Assembly (NCBI GenBank): GCA_017654935.2
Contig: CM065713.1
Coordinates: 11,645,966-11,709,965, forward strand
DNA: 64,000 nucleotides
From: Phymorhynchus buccinoides
Lineage: Eukaryota; Mollusca; Gastropoda; Neogastropoda; Raphitomidae
Direction: 5' to 3'
Shown one piece after another: positions 13,877-24,797 of the stretch. Within the stretch, counting starts at the first letter, position 1. Each line of letters opens with the position of its first letter. The position numbers and the translations under genes were made by a program. The notes under the pieces were generated by a model. That model was given only the letters and a program-made list of their open reading frames with translations, did no database searches and had not been told where the DNA came from.

Positions 13877-16800
13877 ACATCACCATGAACCACCCCTCAA
13901 ACCAGCCCTGGCTGGACTCCTCTTTACGCTTCGCTCCCAGCTTGGCTGCCTGAAATATTCATCATTATCGTCATCGTCATCGTCATCATCATCAACATCA
14001 CCATGAACCACCCCTCAAACCAGCCCTTGCTGGACTCCTCTTTACGCTTCGCTCCCAGCTTGGCTGCCTGAAATATTCATCATTATCGTCATCGTCTTCA
14101 TCATCAACATTATCATCATCACCATGAACCACCCCTCAAACCAGCCCTTGCTGGACTCCTCTTTACGCTTCGCTCCCAGCTTGGCTGCCTGAAATATTCA
14201 TCATTATCGTCATCGTCATCGTCATCAACATCACCATGAACCACCCCTCAAACCAGCCCTTGCTGGACTCCTCTTTACGCTTCGCTCCCAGCTTGGCTGC
14301 CTGAAATATTCATCATTATCGTCATCGTCTTCATCATCAACATTATCATCATCATCACCATGAACCACCCCTCAAACCAGCCCTTGCTGGACTCCTCTTT
14401 ACGCTTCGCTCCCAGCTTGGCTGCCTGAAATATTCATCATTATCGTCATCGTCTTCATCATCATCACATCACCATGAACCACCCCTCAAACCAGCCCTTG
14501 CTGGACTCCTCTTTACGCTTCGCTCCCAGCTTGGCTGCCTGAAATATTCATCATTATCGTCATCGTCTTCATCATCAACATTATCATCATCATCACCATG
14601 AACCACCCCTCAAACCAGCCCTGGCTGGACTCCTCTTTACGCTTCGCTCCCAGCTTGGCTGCCTGAAATATTCATCATTATCGTTATCGTCATCATCATC
14701 AACATTATCATCATCATCACCATGAACCACCCCTCAAACCAGCCCTGGCTGGACTCCTCTTTACGCTTCGCTCCCAGCTTGGCTGCCTGAAATATTCATC
14801 ATTATCGTCATCGTCATCATCATCAACATCACCATGAACCACCCCTCAAACCAGCCCTTGCTGGACTCCTCTTTACGCTTCGCTCCCAGCTTGGCTGCCT
14901 GAAATATTCATCATTATCGTCATCTGAAATATCATCGTCATTCATCAACATCACCATGAACCACCCCTCAAACCAGCCCTTGCTGGACTCCTCTTTACGC
15001 TTCGCTCCCAGCTTGGCTGCCTGAAATATTCATCATTATCGTCATCGTCATCATCATCAACATCATCATCATCACCATGAACCACCCCTCAAACCAGCCC
15101 TTGCTGGACTCCTCTTTACGCTTCGCTCCCAGCTTGGCTGCCTGAAATATTCATCATTATCGTCATCGTCTTCATCATCAACATTATCATCATCACCATG
15201 AACCACCCCTCAAACCAGCCCTTGCTGGACTCCTCTTTACGCTTCGCTCCCAGCTTGGCTGCCTGAAATATTCATCATTATCGTCATCGTCTTCATCATC
15301 AACATTATCATCATCATCACCATGAACCACCCCTCAAACCAGCCCTTGCTGGACTCCTCTTTACGCTTCGCTCCCAGCTTGGCTGCCTGAAATATTCATC
15401 ATTATCGTCATCGTCTTCATCATCAACATTATCATCATCACCATGAACCACCCCTCAAACCAGCCCTTGCTGGACTCCTCTTTACGCTTCGCTCCCAGCT
15501 TGGCTGCCTGAAATATTCATCATTATCGTCATCGTCTTCATCATCAACATTATCATCATCATCACCATGAACCACCCCTCAAACCAGCCCTGGCTGGACT
15601 CCTCTTTACGCTTCGCTCCCAGCTTGGCTGCCTGAAATATTCATCATTATCGTCATCATCATCAACATTATCATCATCATCACCATGAACCACCCCCCAA
15701 ACCAGCCCTGGCTGGACTCCTCTTTACGCTTCGCTCCCAGCTTGGCTGCCTGAAATATTCATCATTATCGTCATCGTCTTCATCATCAACATTATCATCA
15801 TCATCACCATGAACCACCCCTCAAACCAGCCCTGGCTGGACTCCTCTTTACGCTTCGCTCCCAGCTTGGCTGCCTGAAATATTCATCATTATCGTCATCG
15901 TCTTCATCATCAACATTATCATCATCATCACCATGAACCACCCCTCAAACCAGCCCTGGCTGGACTCCTCTTTACGCTTCGCTCCCAGCTTGGCTGCCTG
16001 AAATATTCATCATTATCGTCATCGTCTTCATCATCAACATCATCATCACCATGAACCACCCCTCAAACCAGCCCTTGCTGGACTCCTCTTTACGCTTCGC
16101 TCCCAGCTTGGCTGCCTGAAATATTCATCATTATCGTCATCGTCATCATCATCATCATCACCATGAACCACCCCTCAAACCAGCCCTTGCTGGACTCCTC
16201 TTTACGCTTCGCTCCCAGCTTGGCTGCCTGAAATATTCATCATTATCGTCATCATCATCATTATCGTCATCATCATCAACATTATCATCATCATCACCAT
16301 GAACCACCCCTCAAACCAGCCCTTGCTGGACTCCTCTTTACGCTTCGCTCCCAGCTTGGCTGCCTGAAATATTCATCATTATCGTCATCATCATCATTAT
16401 CGTCATCATCATCAACATTATCATCATCATCACCATGAACCACCCCTCAAACCAGCTCTTGCCGGACTCCTCTTTACGCTTCACTCCCAGCTTGGCTGCC
16501 TGAATCATTCATCATTATCATCATCATCATCATCATCACCATCATCATGTCAAAATCATCATGGACTCCTCTTTACGCATCATCACTTCTGCCATCATCA
16601 TCATGAACCATCTCCCAAACCAGCAGCTCTTACTGGACTCCTCTTTACGCCTCGCTCTCCCAACTTGGCTGCCTGAAATATTCATCATCATCATCATGAT
16701 CATCATCACCATCACCATCATCATCATGAACCATCCCCCAAACCAGCTCTTACTGGACTCCTCTTTACGCCTCGCTCTCCCAACTTGGCTGCCTGAAATA

Positions 16801-18035
16801 TTCATCATCATCATCATGATCATCATCACCATCACCATCATCATCATGAACCATCCCCCAAACCAGCTCTTACTGGACTCCTCTTTACGCCTCGCTCTCC
16901 CAACTTGGCTGCCTGAAATATTCATCATCATCATCATGATCATCACCATCAACATCATCATCATCACCATGAACCACCCCTCAAACCAGCTCTTGCTGGA
17001 CTCCTCTTTACGCTTCGCTCCCAGCTTGGCTGCCTGAAATATTCATCATTATCATCATCATCATCATTATCGTCATCATCATCAACATTATCATCATCAT
17101 CACCATGAACCATCCCCCAAACCAGCTCTTACTGCACTCCTCTTTACGCCTCGCTCTCCCAACTTGGCTGCCTGAAATATTCATCATTATCGTCATCGTC
17201 TTCATCATCAACAACATATCATCATCATCACCATGAACCACCCCCAAAACCAGCCCTGGCTGGACTCCTCTTTACGCTTCGCTCCCAGCTTGGCTGCCTG
17301 AAATATTCATCATTATCGTCATCGTCTTCATCATCAACATTATCATCATCACCATGAACCACCCCTCAAACCAGCCCTGGCTGGACTCCTCTTTACGCTT
17401 CGCTCCCAGCTTGGCTGCCTGAAATATTCATCATTATCGTCATCGTCATCATCATCAACATCACCATGAACCACCCCTCAAACCAGCCCTTGCTGGACTC
17501 CTCTTTACGCTTCGCTCCCAGCTTGGCTGCCTGAAATATTCATCATTATCGTCATCGTCTTCATCATCAACATTATCATCATCACCATGAACCACCCCTC
17601 AAACCAGCCCTTGCTGGACTCCTCTTTACGCTTCGCTCCCAGCTTGGCTGCCTGAAATATTCATCATTATCATCATCATCATCATTATCGTCATTGTCAT
17701 CATCATCATCACCATCATCATCACCATCATCATCATGAACCATCTCCCAAACCAGCTCTTACTGGACTCCTCTTTATGCCTCGCTCTCTGAAATATTCAT
17801 CATCATGATCATGATCATCATCACCATCACCATCATCATCATGAACCATCCCCCAAACCAGCTCTTACTAGACTCCTCTTTACGCCTCGCTCTCCCAACT
17901 TGGCTGCCTGAAATATTCATCATCATGATCATGATCATCATCACCATCACCATCATCATCATGAACCATCCCCCAAACCAGCTCTTACTGGACTCATCTT
18001 TACGCCTCGCTCTCCCAACTTGGCTGCCTGTAATG
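13170..18035 (-). repeat. Array of ~40 partial copies of a VPS13 exon with splice acceptor
   Basis: Beginning at the real exon, a unit averaging ~120 bp is repeated about 40 times to 18035. Each unit contains, on the minus strand, a GAT/GAC-rich tract of variable length, the acceptor ATATTTCAG, the first 63 bp of exon 13109-13232 (AAKLGAKRKEES then WF..WF), then a short ATGGTGATG joint. Two sequence classes occur. Most carry AAGCTGGGAGCGAAGC; those at about 16.6-16.95, 17.1 and 17.7-18.0 kb carry AAGTTGGGAGAGCGAGGC, two bases longer, which shifts phase. Two units (near 16570 and 17770) are damaged. No unit has the exon 3' half or donor, so read-through from a copy meets a stop in the next unit. 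Confidence 0.93.
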
Positions 18036-18852
18036 ACAAATTAACAGTTATTACAACAACGGACTCAAGCTCTCTTAACGCTTACCTTAAAATTTAAAAA
18101 AACCATTCACACAAGGCCATTGCACAGAACGGAGATATCAAAAACATTCTCACTTACACATAAACGCCATGTGGGCAGCCACACTCCTGTCTTCGGGGGG
18201 ATTCTTCTTTCAATCTTTGCCATCAATGTTAGCAGAAATGTTGTGGTTTTATAAGACCGCGGTTCCGGATGACAAGATGGCCGATCCTGAAGGCTCGTTC
18301 TATCAGCTTTTTTTTCAATTTTGATTTAAGGAGCATGCCTGAACTACTTCTTCTTATGCATTCCCAGGCCATATGGCCATAATAGGTAAGGTGCGTATGT
18401 GTCCGGTTTTCAGTTTTCATTGGTCTCCCCGCTGCGCACAGCCGACACATTCCGATTTCGGAGAAGCTCAAAGGAGAACAATTATTTGGAAGATTTTTTT
18501 TTTTTTTAAAGGCAAGAGAATGGGGCCAATAAGTCAGAAAGATAGTAGATGACAGTAAGCAAAAGGAAAAGGCAGAGTCAAAGGGAGTGACAGATTAGAG
18601 GAAGTTACAAGCACAGAACATCCAGAAGGTGGGGGAACTATTTTTACGAAAGATCTCCCCCAGGGAGAGCCTCGTAGAGGGAGCAGGGTCGTCCAGCTCC
18701 CCGTATGTACGACCTTGTCCAGCTCCCCGTATGTAGGCACGAGGCATCCACCCACTGCCCCCCCTAAACTACTTTCACCCACGTAATTATATTCACCCCC
18801 CAACCTCCTCCCACCCACCCCCACCCCATTCCTTCCTCCCCCTCCTCCTCAC

Positions 18853-18915
18853 CTCCACCTCAGCCTGTTGTCTCATCACTGTGATGCTGAACACGTCCAG
18901 AGTCTTCTCCCCTTT
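18853..18915 (-). CDS. VPS13: VPS13 mini-exon, KGEKTLDVFSITVMRQQAEVE
   Basis: A 63-bp, 21-codon exon, phase 0 at both ends, with acceptor ACATTTCCAG and donor GTGAGG. It contains EKTLDVFSIT followed by RQQAEVE, closely matching LEKTLDVFNITIARQTAEVE of VPS13A. Four or five degenerate copies of its 5' edge lie upstream among CA repeats. Confidence 0.93.
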
Positions 18916-18994
18916 CTGGAAATGTTAAAAAAACCGTTTTGAAAATATTGCAGATCTTCATCCTACTCTTTCTCTCTCACTCAAACATTAGCGT

Positions 18995-18997
<3 letters not shown>

Positions 18998-19063
<66 letters not shown>
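18998..19063. repeat. CA microsatellite
   Basis: About 33 CA dinucleotides just upstream (minus sense) of VPS13 exon 18853-18915. Further CA runs follow to 19475. Confidence 0.95.
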
Positions 19064-19064
<1 letters not shown>

Positions 19065-19418
19065 ACGTCCAGTCTTCTCCCCTTCATGTAAACATCATCA
19101 TCATTATATTTGTCATAAAGTCAAAGCCCCCCATCACACACTCATGCACACACACACACACATACACACACGCACACACACGCGCGCACACGCACACGCA
19201 CACATACACACACACACACGCGTACGTCCAGTCCTCTCCCCTTCATGTAAACATCATCATCATCATCTGTCATAGTGTCATACAGTCAAAGCCCCCATCA
19301 CACACTCACACACACACATGTCCAGTTTTCTCCCCTTCATATAAACATCATCATCATCATATTGTCATAAAGTCAAAGCTCCCCATCACACACTCATGCA
19401 CACATACACACACAGAGA

Positions 19419-19474
<56 letters not shown>

Positions 19475-19590
19475 TACATACACGTCCAGTCTTCTCCTCT
19501 TCATGTAAACATCATCATCATCATATTGTCAGAGGAAATTAAAACATTACACAAGAAAGGTGTCATAAAGTCAAAGCCCCCATCACACAC
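19062..19590 (-). repeat. Degenerate acceptor-edge copies of VPS13 exon 18853-18915 in CA repeats
   Basis: The plus-strand segment CGTCCAGTCTTCTCCCCTT, which matches the 5' part of the exon, recurs near 19064, 19222, 19318 and 19482. Each is followed by CATGTAAACATCATCATC, a GTCATAAAGTCAAAGCC block and a CA repeat. In the copies the acceptor AG is replaced by ATG, and two bases of exon sequence are missing, so they look non-functional as splice sites. Confidence 0.7.
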
Positions 19591-19715
19591 TCATGCACAC
19601 ACACACACTCCACTCTCTCATCACTCACTCTTACTCACACAAACTCCTTCACCTCCACACCCCCATTTCTCTCTCTCTCTCCCTCTCTCATTGTCTCTCT
19701 CATTGTCTCTCTCAT

Positions 19716-19772
<57 letters not shown>

Positions 19773-19773
19773 C

Positions 19774-19869
19774 CTCAATGACTTTGGCGGCGGCGGCAGG
19801 CAGTTTCTTGTTGTCCAGCTTTCTCACGTAGGCCTCCCTGTAGTTCCTCATGGTTTTGTGATGTCCGCC

Positions 19870-19927
<58 letters not shown>

Positions 19928-20014
19928 TCAATGACTTTGGGGCCTTCGACAGGCATTTTTGTTGTTGTCCAACTTTCTTTTTTACATAGGCCTGTCTGTA
20001 GTTCTTCATGGTTT

Positions 20015-20060
<46 letters not shown>

Positions 20061-20219
20061 TCTCTCAGTGTCTCTCTCTCTCTCCCTCTCTCTCAGTGTC
20101 TCTCTCTCACACACACACACACACACACCTCAATGACTTTAGCGGTGTCGGCAGGCAGTTTCTTGTTGTCCAGCTTTCTCACGTAGGCCTCTCTGTAGTT
20201 CCTCATGGTTTTGCGATGT
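19774..20219 (-). repeat. Three donor-edge copies of VPS13 exon 20286-20457
   Basis: Segments 20129-20219, 19927-20019 and 19774-19866 repeat the last ~91 bp of the exon and its following GT donor, separated by CT/GA microsatellite. The first and third still encode TMRNYREAYVRKLDNKKLP and AKVIE, with the donor intact. The middle one has diverged and is frame-shifted. None has an obvious acceptor of its own; each is preceded on the minus strand by a GA tract. Confidence 0.9.
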
Positions 20220-20220
20220 C

Positions 20221-20257
<37 letters not shown>

Positions 20258-20285
20258 TCTCCCTCCCTCCCTCACACACACACAC

Positions 20286-20457
20286 CTCAATGACTTTGGC
20301 AGCGTCGGCAGGCAGTTTCTTCTTGTCCAGCTTTCTCACGTAGGCCTCCCTGTAGTCCCTCATGATTTTGCGATGCTCGGCGATGTGCACCCACGACCAC
20401 ATGCGACGGCGACGGCGAACCGTCTCCTCCAGAACGCTGGTGTACGCGTAGTGCCAC
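20286..20457 (-). CDS. VPS13: VPS13 exon with WSW motif, MWSWVHIAEHRK
   Basis: A 172-bp exon: one base completes a Trp codon, then 57 codons starting WHYAYTSVLEE, containing RRRRRMWSWVHIAEHRK and ending KLPADAAKVIE in phase 0. The WSW..I..HR pattern is a strong VPS13A/C signature. The acceptor is CCCTCCACCAG; the donor is GTGTGT and runs into a TG repeat. A TACCGTA-ended MITE begins only 28 bp upstream of the exon. Three copies of the last ~91 bp plus donor follow in the intron. Confidence 0.95.
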
Positions 20458-20484
20458 CTGGTGGAGGGGAAGAAAAAATATATA

Positions 20485-21505
20485 TACCGTAATTTTCAGA
20501 CTATGAGGCGATATTTTTTTCTCCAATTTTGACCTATGCGCCTAATAAAGGAGGGCGCCCTATTAGTGAACAAAATAATGAGAACGAATGAACAAACAAA
20601 ATTTTATTTATACAGGGTAATGAGATAAGTATACATACTTTTTTACACCCAGCCCTGAGAGAGGCAGCGATTGCCATACTCAGTAGTCTACTGTGAGTCA
20701 CAACATCGAAAGTGGTAACGAGTCGCCGATACGACGAATACTCACGTTAAAATGCTTCAAAATCCCTATTATCGTCCGAGATACCGTCCAAACAGATGCC
20801 ATAACCCTTGATTGGGTGTAAAAAAGCATCGTTGTAGAGCTTAAAAAGCCATAATTCTACAGACAAACCTCTATTTTAAGACTTCCAAAATGTCCGGAAA
20901 AATCGGTCGTAAATTGGAGGGGTCGTATGACGGAGGTTTTCACTGGCAGCCGTAGAAAGAAAAAGTTCAGCACAGTTCATACTCTCTTCTTCATGCACAC
21001 ATACAATGACGTATTAAAACTGGATTTGGGTCTTTCCAACTCCATAGGATTGTGCAATCGATGTATTACAGTTTCACTTCGCCGACTTCTGTTAATCACC
21101 TCCACTCTCGTCCAAAGTCAGTGGTTTTCTTTTTCAAAGTCAGTGGTTTTCATGCTTTTCCTACGCTTTCCACCATCTTTTCTACAACAAGGGAAGCGAC
21201 TCCGCTTTCAGGCCCTTGACCGTGGTTGTTTCCCTTTGCTCGAAGTCTATGCAGACGACAACAACGGTCGTAAAAACCAACAAAATGGCGGCCGTAAGTC
21301 GCGTTTTAGAGGAAGTCGTTTAAGAGAGGTCGTTTACATAGTAAAATGCATCCGTGCCAACAAATCCGGTCTCAAATGAGAGGTGGTCGTTTAACAGAGG
21401 GTCGTAAAATAGGGGTTTGTCTGTATCAGTTTTCACGAAGAAAAGTCCAAACGCAACTACTATAGGGCGATACTTTGACCCCTGCGCCTTATAATGTGAC
21501 TCCCC
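20485..21505. mobile_element. TACCGTA-type MITE carrying a TA-flanked element and a LINE tail
   Basis: Starts TACCGTAATTTTCAGACTAT and is colinear in reverse with 4708-5345. It contains a LINE 3' tail (about 20590-20667) and an element 20860-21423 with ends CAGACAAACCTCTATTTTA and TAAAATAGGGGTTTGTCTG flanked by TA. The right end is cut by a SINE-like copy. Confidence 0.75.
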
Positions 21506-21884
21506 CCGTGGGGATACCGGGGGGTCTTTTGCATAAATAGTTCCCCCACCTTCTGGAAAGTTCTGTGCTTGTAACTTCCTCTAATCTGTCACTCTCTTTG
21601 ACTCTGAATGTGTCGGCTGTACACAGCAGAGACCAATGAAGATTAAGATTAAGATTAAAATTATAGCCCCGTCGACAACAAAGGCCATGTCAGGGCTGTC
21701 ACCACGTTAAATCTTACCATGTATTAGAGACCAGTGAAAACTGAAAACCGGACACATATGTACCTTACCCATTATGGCCATATGGCCCGGGAACGCAGAA
21801 AAAGAAGAAGAACTTGCGAATGAGGAGCATGTAGTGTGTTCATCTGCATAAATGCATGTGTGCCTGTCGGTGTGTTCAGTCATC

Positions 21885-22380
21885 TTCTTCTTCTTCTTTG
21901 ATCGCTCAGACAGTTCCCTGTCAATTATGAGCGCAGATGCGTCATGCAGCCATTACGCGCCTAACTAAGAAATAGTTAGGCCCAGCAAGTCCGACTTCGG
22001 CTGGAGGAAACATGATTTTGAAAGTGTTTCATGAAAAAAGGCAGGAGAATGGACCCGGTAAGGCAGAAAGATAGTAGCAGATGACAGAAAGCAAAAGAGA
22101 AAAGGCAAGAGTCAAAGAGAGTGACAGATGAGAGGAAGTTACAAGCACAGAACTTCCAGGTGAAAATCCGTTTAACGTCCTCCGGTCTGAAACAGACATA
22201 TGGGACATTAGTAGATATAAGGATGGTGGGAACGATCCTGGAGGCAAATGCCCGGAGGCAGTGCAACTCCAGGAAAATCCTGAATTTTTAATGATACAGA
22301 TGTATATGGTATGAACAGAGAACTTCCAGAAGGTGGGGGAACTATTTATACAAAAGATCCCCCGGTATTCCCACGTGGGG
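21885..22380 (-). mobile_element. SINE-like copy (form 1) interrupted by a second retroposon with TSD
   Basis: The repeat is split at 22162-22307 by a ~150-bp element of the ACGTCCTCCGGTCTG / CATATGGGACATTAGTAG family. The flanking host sequence AGAACTTCCAG is duplicated on both sides (near 22150 and 22319), a target-site duplication. Confidence 0.75.
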
Positions 22381-22398
22381 TGTTCAGTCATAATTTAC

Positions 22399-22505
22399 CA
22401 GGCCTTGGCGTTTCCAGGCAGCGGTAGCTCCGGTCGGTATTTTCTGTACATGGACAGCAGGTTCATCCTCTCCATCGACTCCAGCATCTCCATGACGTCG
22501 TCATA
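22399..22505 (-). CDS. VPS13: VPS13 exon, YDDVMEMLES...GNAKA
   Basis: A 107-bp exon with 35 codons plus TG, which joins G of the next exon to form Trp. The peptide YDDVMEMLESMERMN then YRKYRPELPLPGNAKAW matches the family block containing LLESVD and PYRKFKP. The acceptor is GATGATTTCAG and the donor GTAAAT. A partial copy of its acceptor edge sits about 175 bp upstream in the intron. Confidence 0.92.
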
Positions 22506-22550
22506 CTGAAATCATCATCAAGATTGTCACTGTAATCATCAAGTCTCCCG

Positions 22551-22760
22551 TTAACCCTTTCACCGCCAATGTCGCATTCTATGCACCACAATGGTTTGAC
22601 ACCCATGTCACTAAAAGGCATCGAATCGGGGCCTGTTATTCAAAGACCCTATTTTCTCAATTATGGTGTACATGGTTCATCCTTTCCATCGACTCCAGCA
22701 TTTCCATGACATCGTCGTACTGAAATTATCATCAACATGGTCACTGCAATCATCATCATC
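22551..22760 (-). repeat. Acceptor-edge copy of VPS13 exon 22399-22505 plus truncated TTAA MITE
   Basis: Positions 22676-22719 copy the first 45 bp of the exon (YDDVMEMLESMERMN unchanged), and 22720-22760 copy its upstream intron, including the CAG acceptor. Between the copy and the true exon lies the left ~115 bp of a TTAACCCTTTCACCGCC MITE (22551-22668), cut off abruptly. Confidence 0.88.
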
Positions 22761-22804
22761 CTCATCATCATGACAATCTTCTTCATCATCATCATCATCA
22801 CAGT

Positions 22805-23275
22805 GATGTACCGAGGATCGAAAAGTGATAGGACAAAAACTGTCCTGAGGTAAAACCAATCAAAAGGACAATGTCCTGGCTCTCGCAGAAATCATATGAC
22901 AAAGCGTGCCAGTGTTGAAAAGTGACAGGACAAACTGTCCTGAGACGAGAGAAACCAATAGGACATTGTCCTGGCTCTCGCAGAAATCAATAAGACAAAG
23001 CGTGCCAGTGTTGAAAAGCGATATGACAAACTGTCCTGAGACGAGAGAAACCAATAGGACATTGTCCTGGCTCTCGCAGAAATCAATAAGACAAAGTGTG
23101 CCAGTGTTGAAAAGTGATAGGACAAACTGTCCTGAGACGAGAGAAACCAATAGGACAATGTCCTGGCTCTCGCAGAAATCAATAAGACAAAGCGTGCCAG
23201 TGTTGAAAAGCGATAGGACAAACTGTCCTGAGATAAAAACCAACCAAAAGGACAATGTCCTGGCTCTTGCAGAAA
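22805..23275. repeat. ~96-bp minisatellite, ~5 units
   Basis: Units contain GCGTGCCAGTGTTGAAAAG, AGGACAAACTGTCCT and AGGACAATGTCCTGG, two short palindromes per unit. The 32-codon period keeps frames open, but no protein signature is present. Confidence 0.9.
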
Positions 23276-23559
23276 TCATGCTGCTGTTATGCGCCTAACT
23301 AAGAAATAGTTAGGCCCAGCATGTCCGACTTTGGCTGAAGAAATCTTTGTAAGAATTTATAGAAAAAAAGGCAGGAGAATGGACCAGTGAGATAGAAAGA
23401 TAGTAGATGACAGTAAGCAAAGGGAAAAGGCAGAGTCAATGACAGAATTAGAGTAAAGTTACAAGCACAGAACTTCCAGAAGGTGGAAGAACTATTTGTA
23501 CAAAAGATCCCCCGGTATCCCCACGGGGGGAGAAAAGGAATGTCTGTGTAGCTTTTGAA

Positions 23560-24222
23560 TTAACTCATTCAAGTCGTTCCAGCCATATGTGCGGAATTAA
23601 TATAGCTGTCAATTTGATGCATTTGCTTCAAGGGAAGTAAATCTGTGTGCACACCATACTTTGGTCACTTCTAAACTCGCTTCGCTCCCTTAGACCACAA
23701 TTTTGCCTCTGACTTTGCTTTTGTAGTGGTTTGTTGTGGGGAAACCAACTGGTGTAGAGTTTTCCTAAATAAAGTCTATATATATATTTTAAAAAGTCTG
23801 ATCTACCACTTCCCTATGTCTAAACGTGAGGTAAAAACCCGTAATCTTCTTTCATTTCTCCTTTTGTTTATGTATCAGGCATCAGAATAGTCTGAAGTCC
23901 AATCCTCTGAAAACTGCGGTACAAGGGCCATCAAGGCCCCAGACTATAGAGGGATAACACTGAAATCAATTCCCAGCATCACCAAAAAGGCTTTATGCAG
24001 GGAGACATCACTATAAAATGACATTTCAGATCAAAAGATATCTCTAAATAAAAAGGCAAAACCTCTTGAGGCCAATCCTGTCAGAAATTCTCAATCCTCT
24101 GAAATTAGCTGATCCTCTGACAATTCTGATGCCTGTTGTATGATTTGTTTGTGTGCATGGCTGGAGTGATTTGTGGGGGGGGGGTGTTATAATTCAAAAT
24201 TGTTGCGATGCGAATGAGTTAA
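23560..24222. mobile_element. TTAA-ended ~360-bp element with nested CAGGCATC MITE
   Basis: Ends TTAACTCATTCAAGTCG and GCGATGCGAATGAGTTAA. The insert 23876-24135 has ends CAGGCATCAGAAT and ATTCTGATGCCTG. An uninterrupted sister copy is at 61366-61712 and a reverse fragment at about 60640-60795. Confidence 0.82.
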
Positions 24223-24797
24223 GTTCTTTTTTTTTCTCCCAGCAGTTGCTGTTTGAAAGCTCAAGATGCTCCTCTGCTAAGGTCAGACCTACTGCTTCAT
24301 TTTTTTTTTGGTCTTTCGCATTCATCTTCACACGGTCACCCCAATTTTAACTATCCTTAACCCTTTCAGGTTAATTATGCTTTTCGTCCTCTCGGCCGAA
24401 GCCATATGGGACATTACGTTCTACTTTTAGTTATTTGGAAATGGGGGGAAGGGGAAGAGAAAAAAGCTGTTTTTATTTTACTTTAGATATTTGTTTTATT
24501 ATTTATAATTGTTTATCTCTTGAATAAAGGTCAAGGTTTTTTACATTTTATGAGCCATGGCCCGTACGAGACTACTGTCTAGTTAAAACTTGACTTTTTA
24601 GATAAAAGTGAGTGATTAAAATTATATTTTTTGAGCTGCACCCCTCCTGGCGAGAGCCTAATGATTAAAACTTCAGGACCACAATAATGTTTAAAAGAAC
24701 GAGTATTTAATGAAAATGTTAAAAAAATTCAATTTTAAGGTCGAAAAAAACGATATTTACATGTTTTGTGTCTTAGAGACTTTATTTTTGAAAAATA

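Noticed and set aside
16545..18044. Open frames rich in Met and Ile with NISGSQVGR and KEESSK units
   Set aside because: Read-through of the acceptor array in the wrong phase; GAT repeats give the Met runs. The only supported exon is 13109-13232.
20599..20660. AATAAA-like and TTTATT motifs as gene polyadenylation sites
   Set aside because: They belong to inserted LINE tails; others at 23770 and 32050 are likewise in repeats.
20927..21379. 150-codon frame inside the TA-flanked element 20860-21423
   Set aside because: No transposase motif or similarity I can recognise; its codons follow the repeat's own composition.
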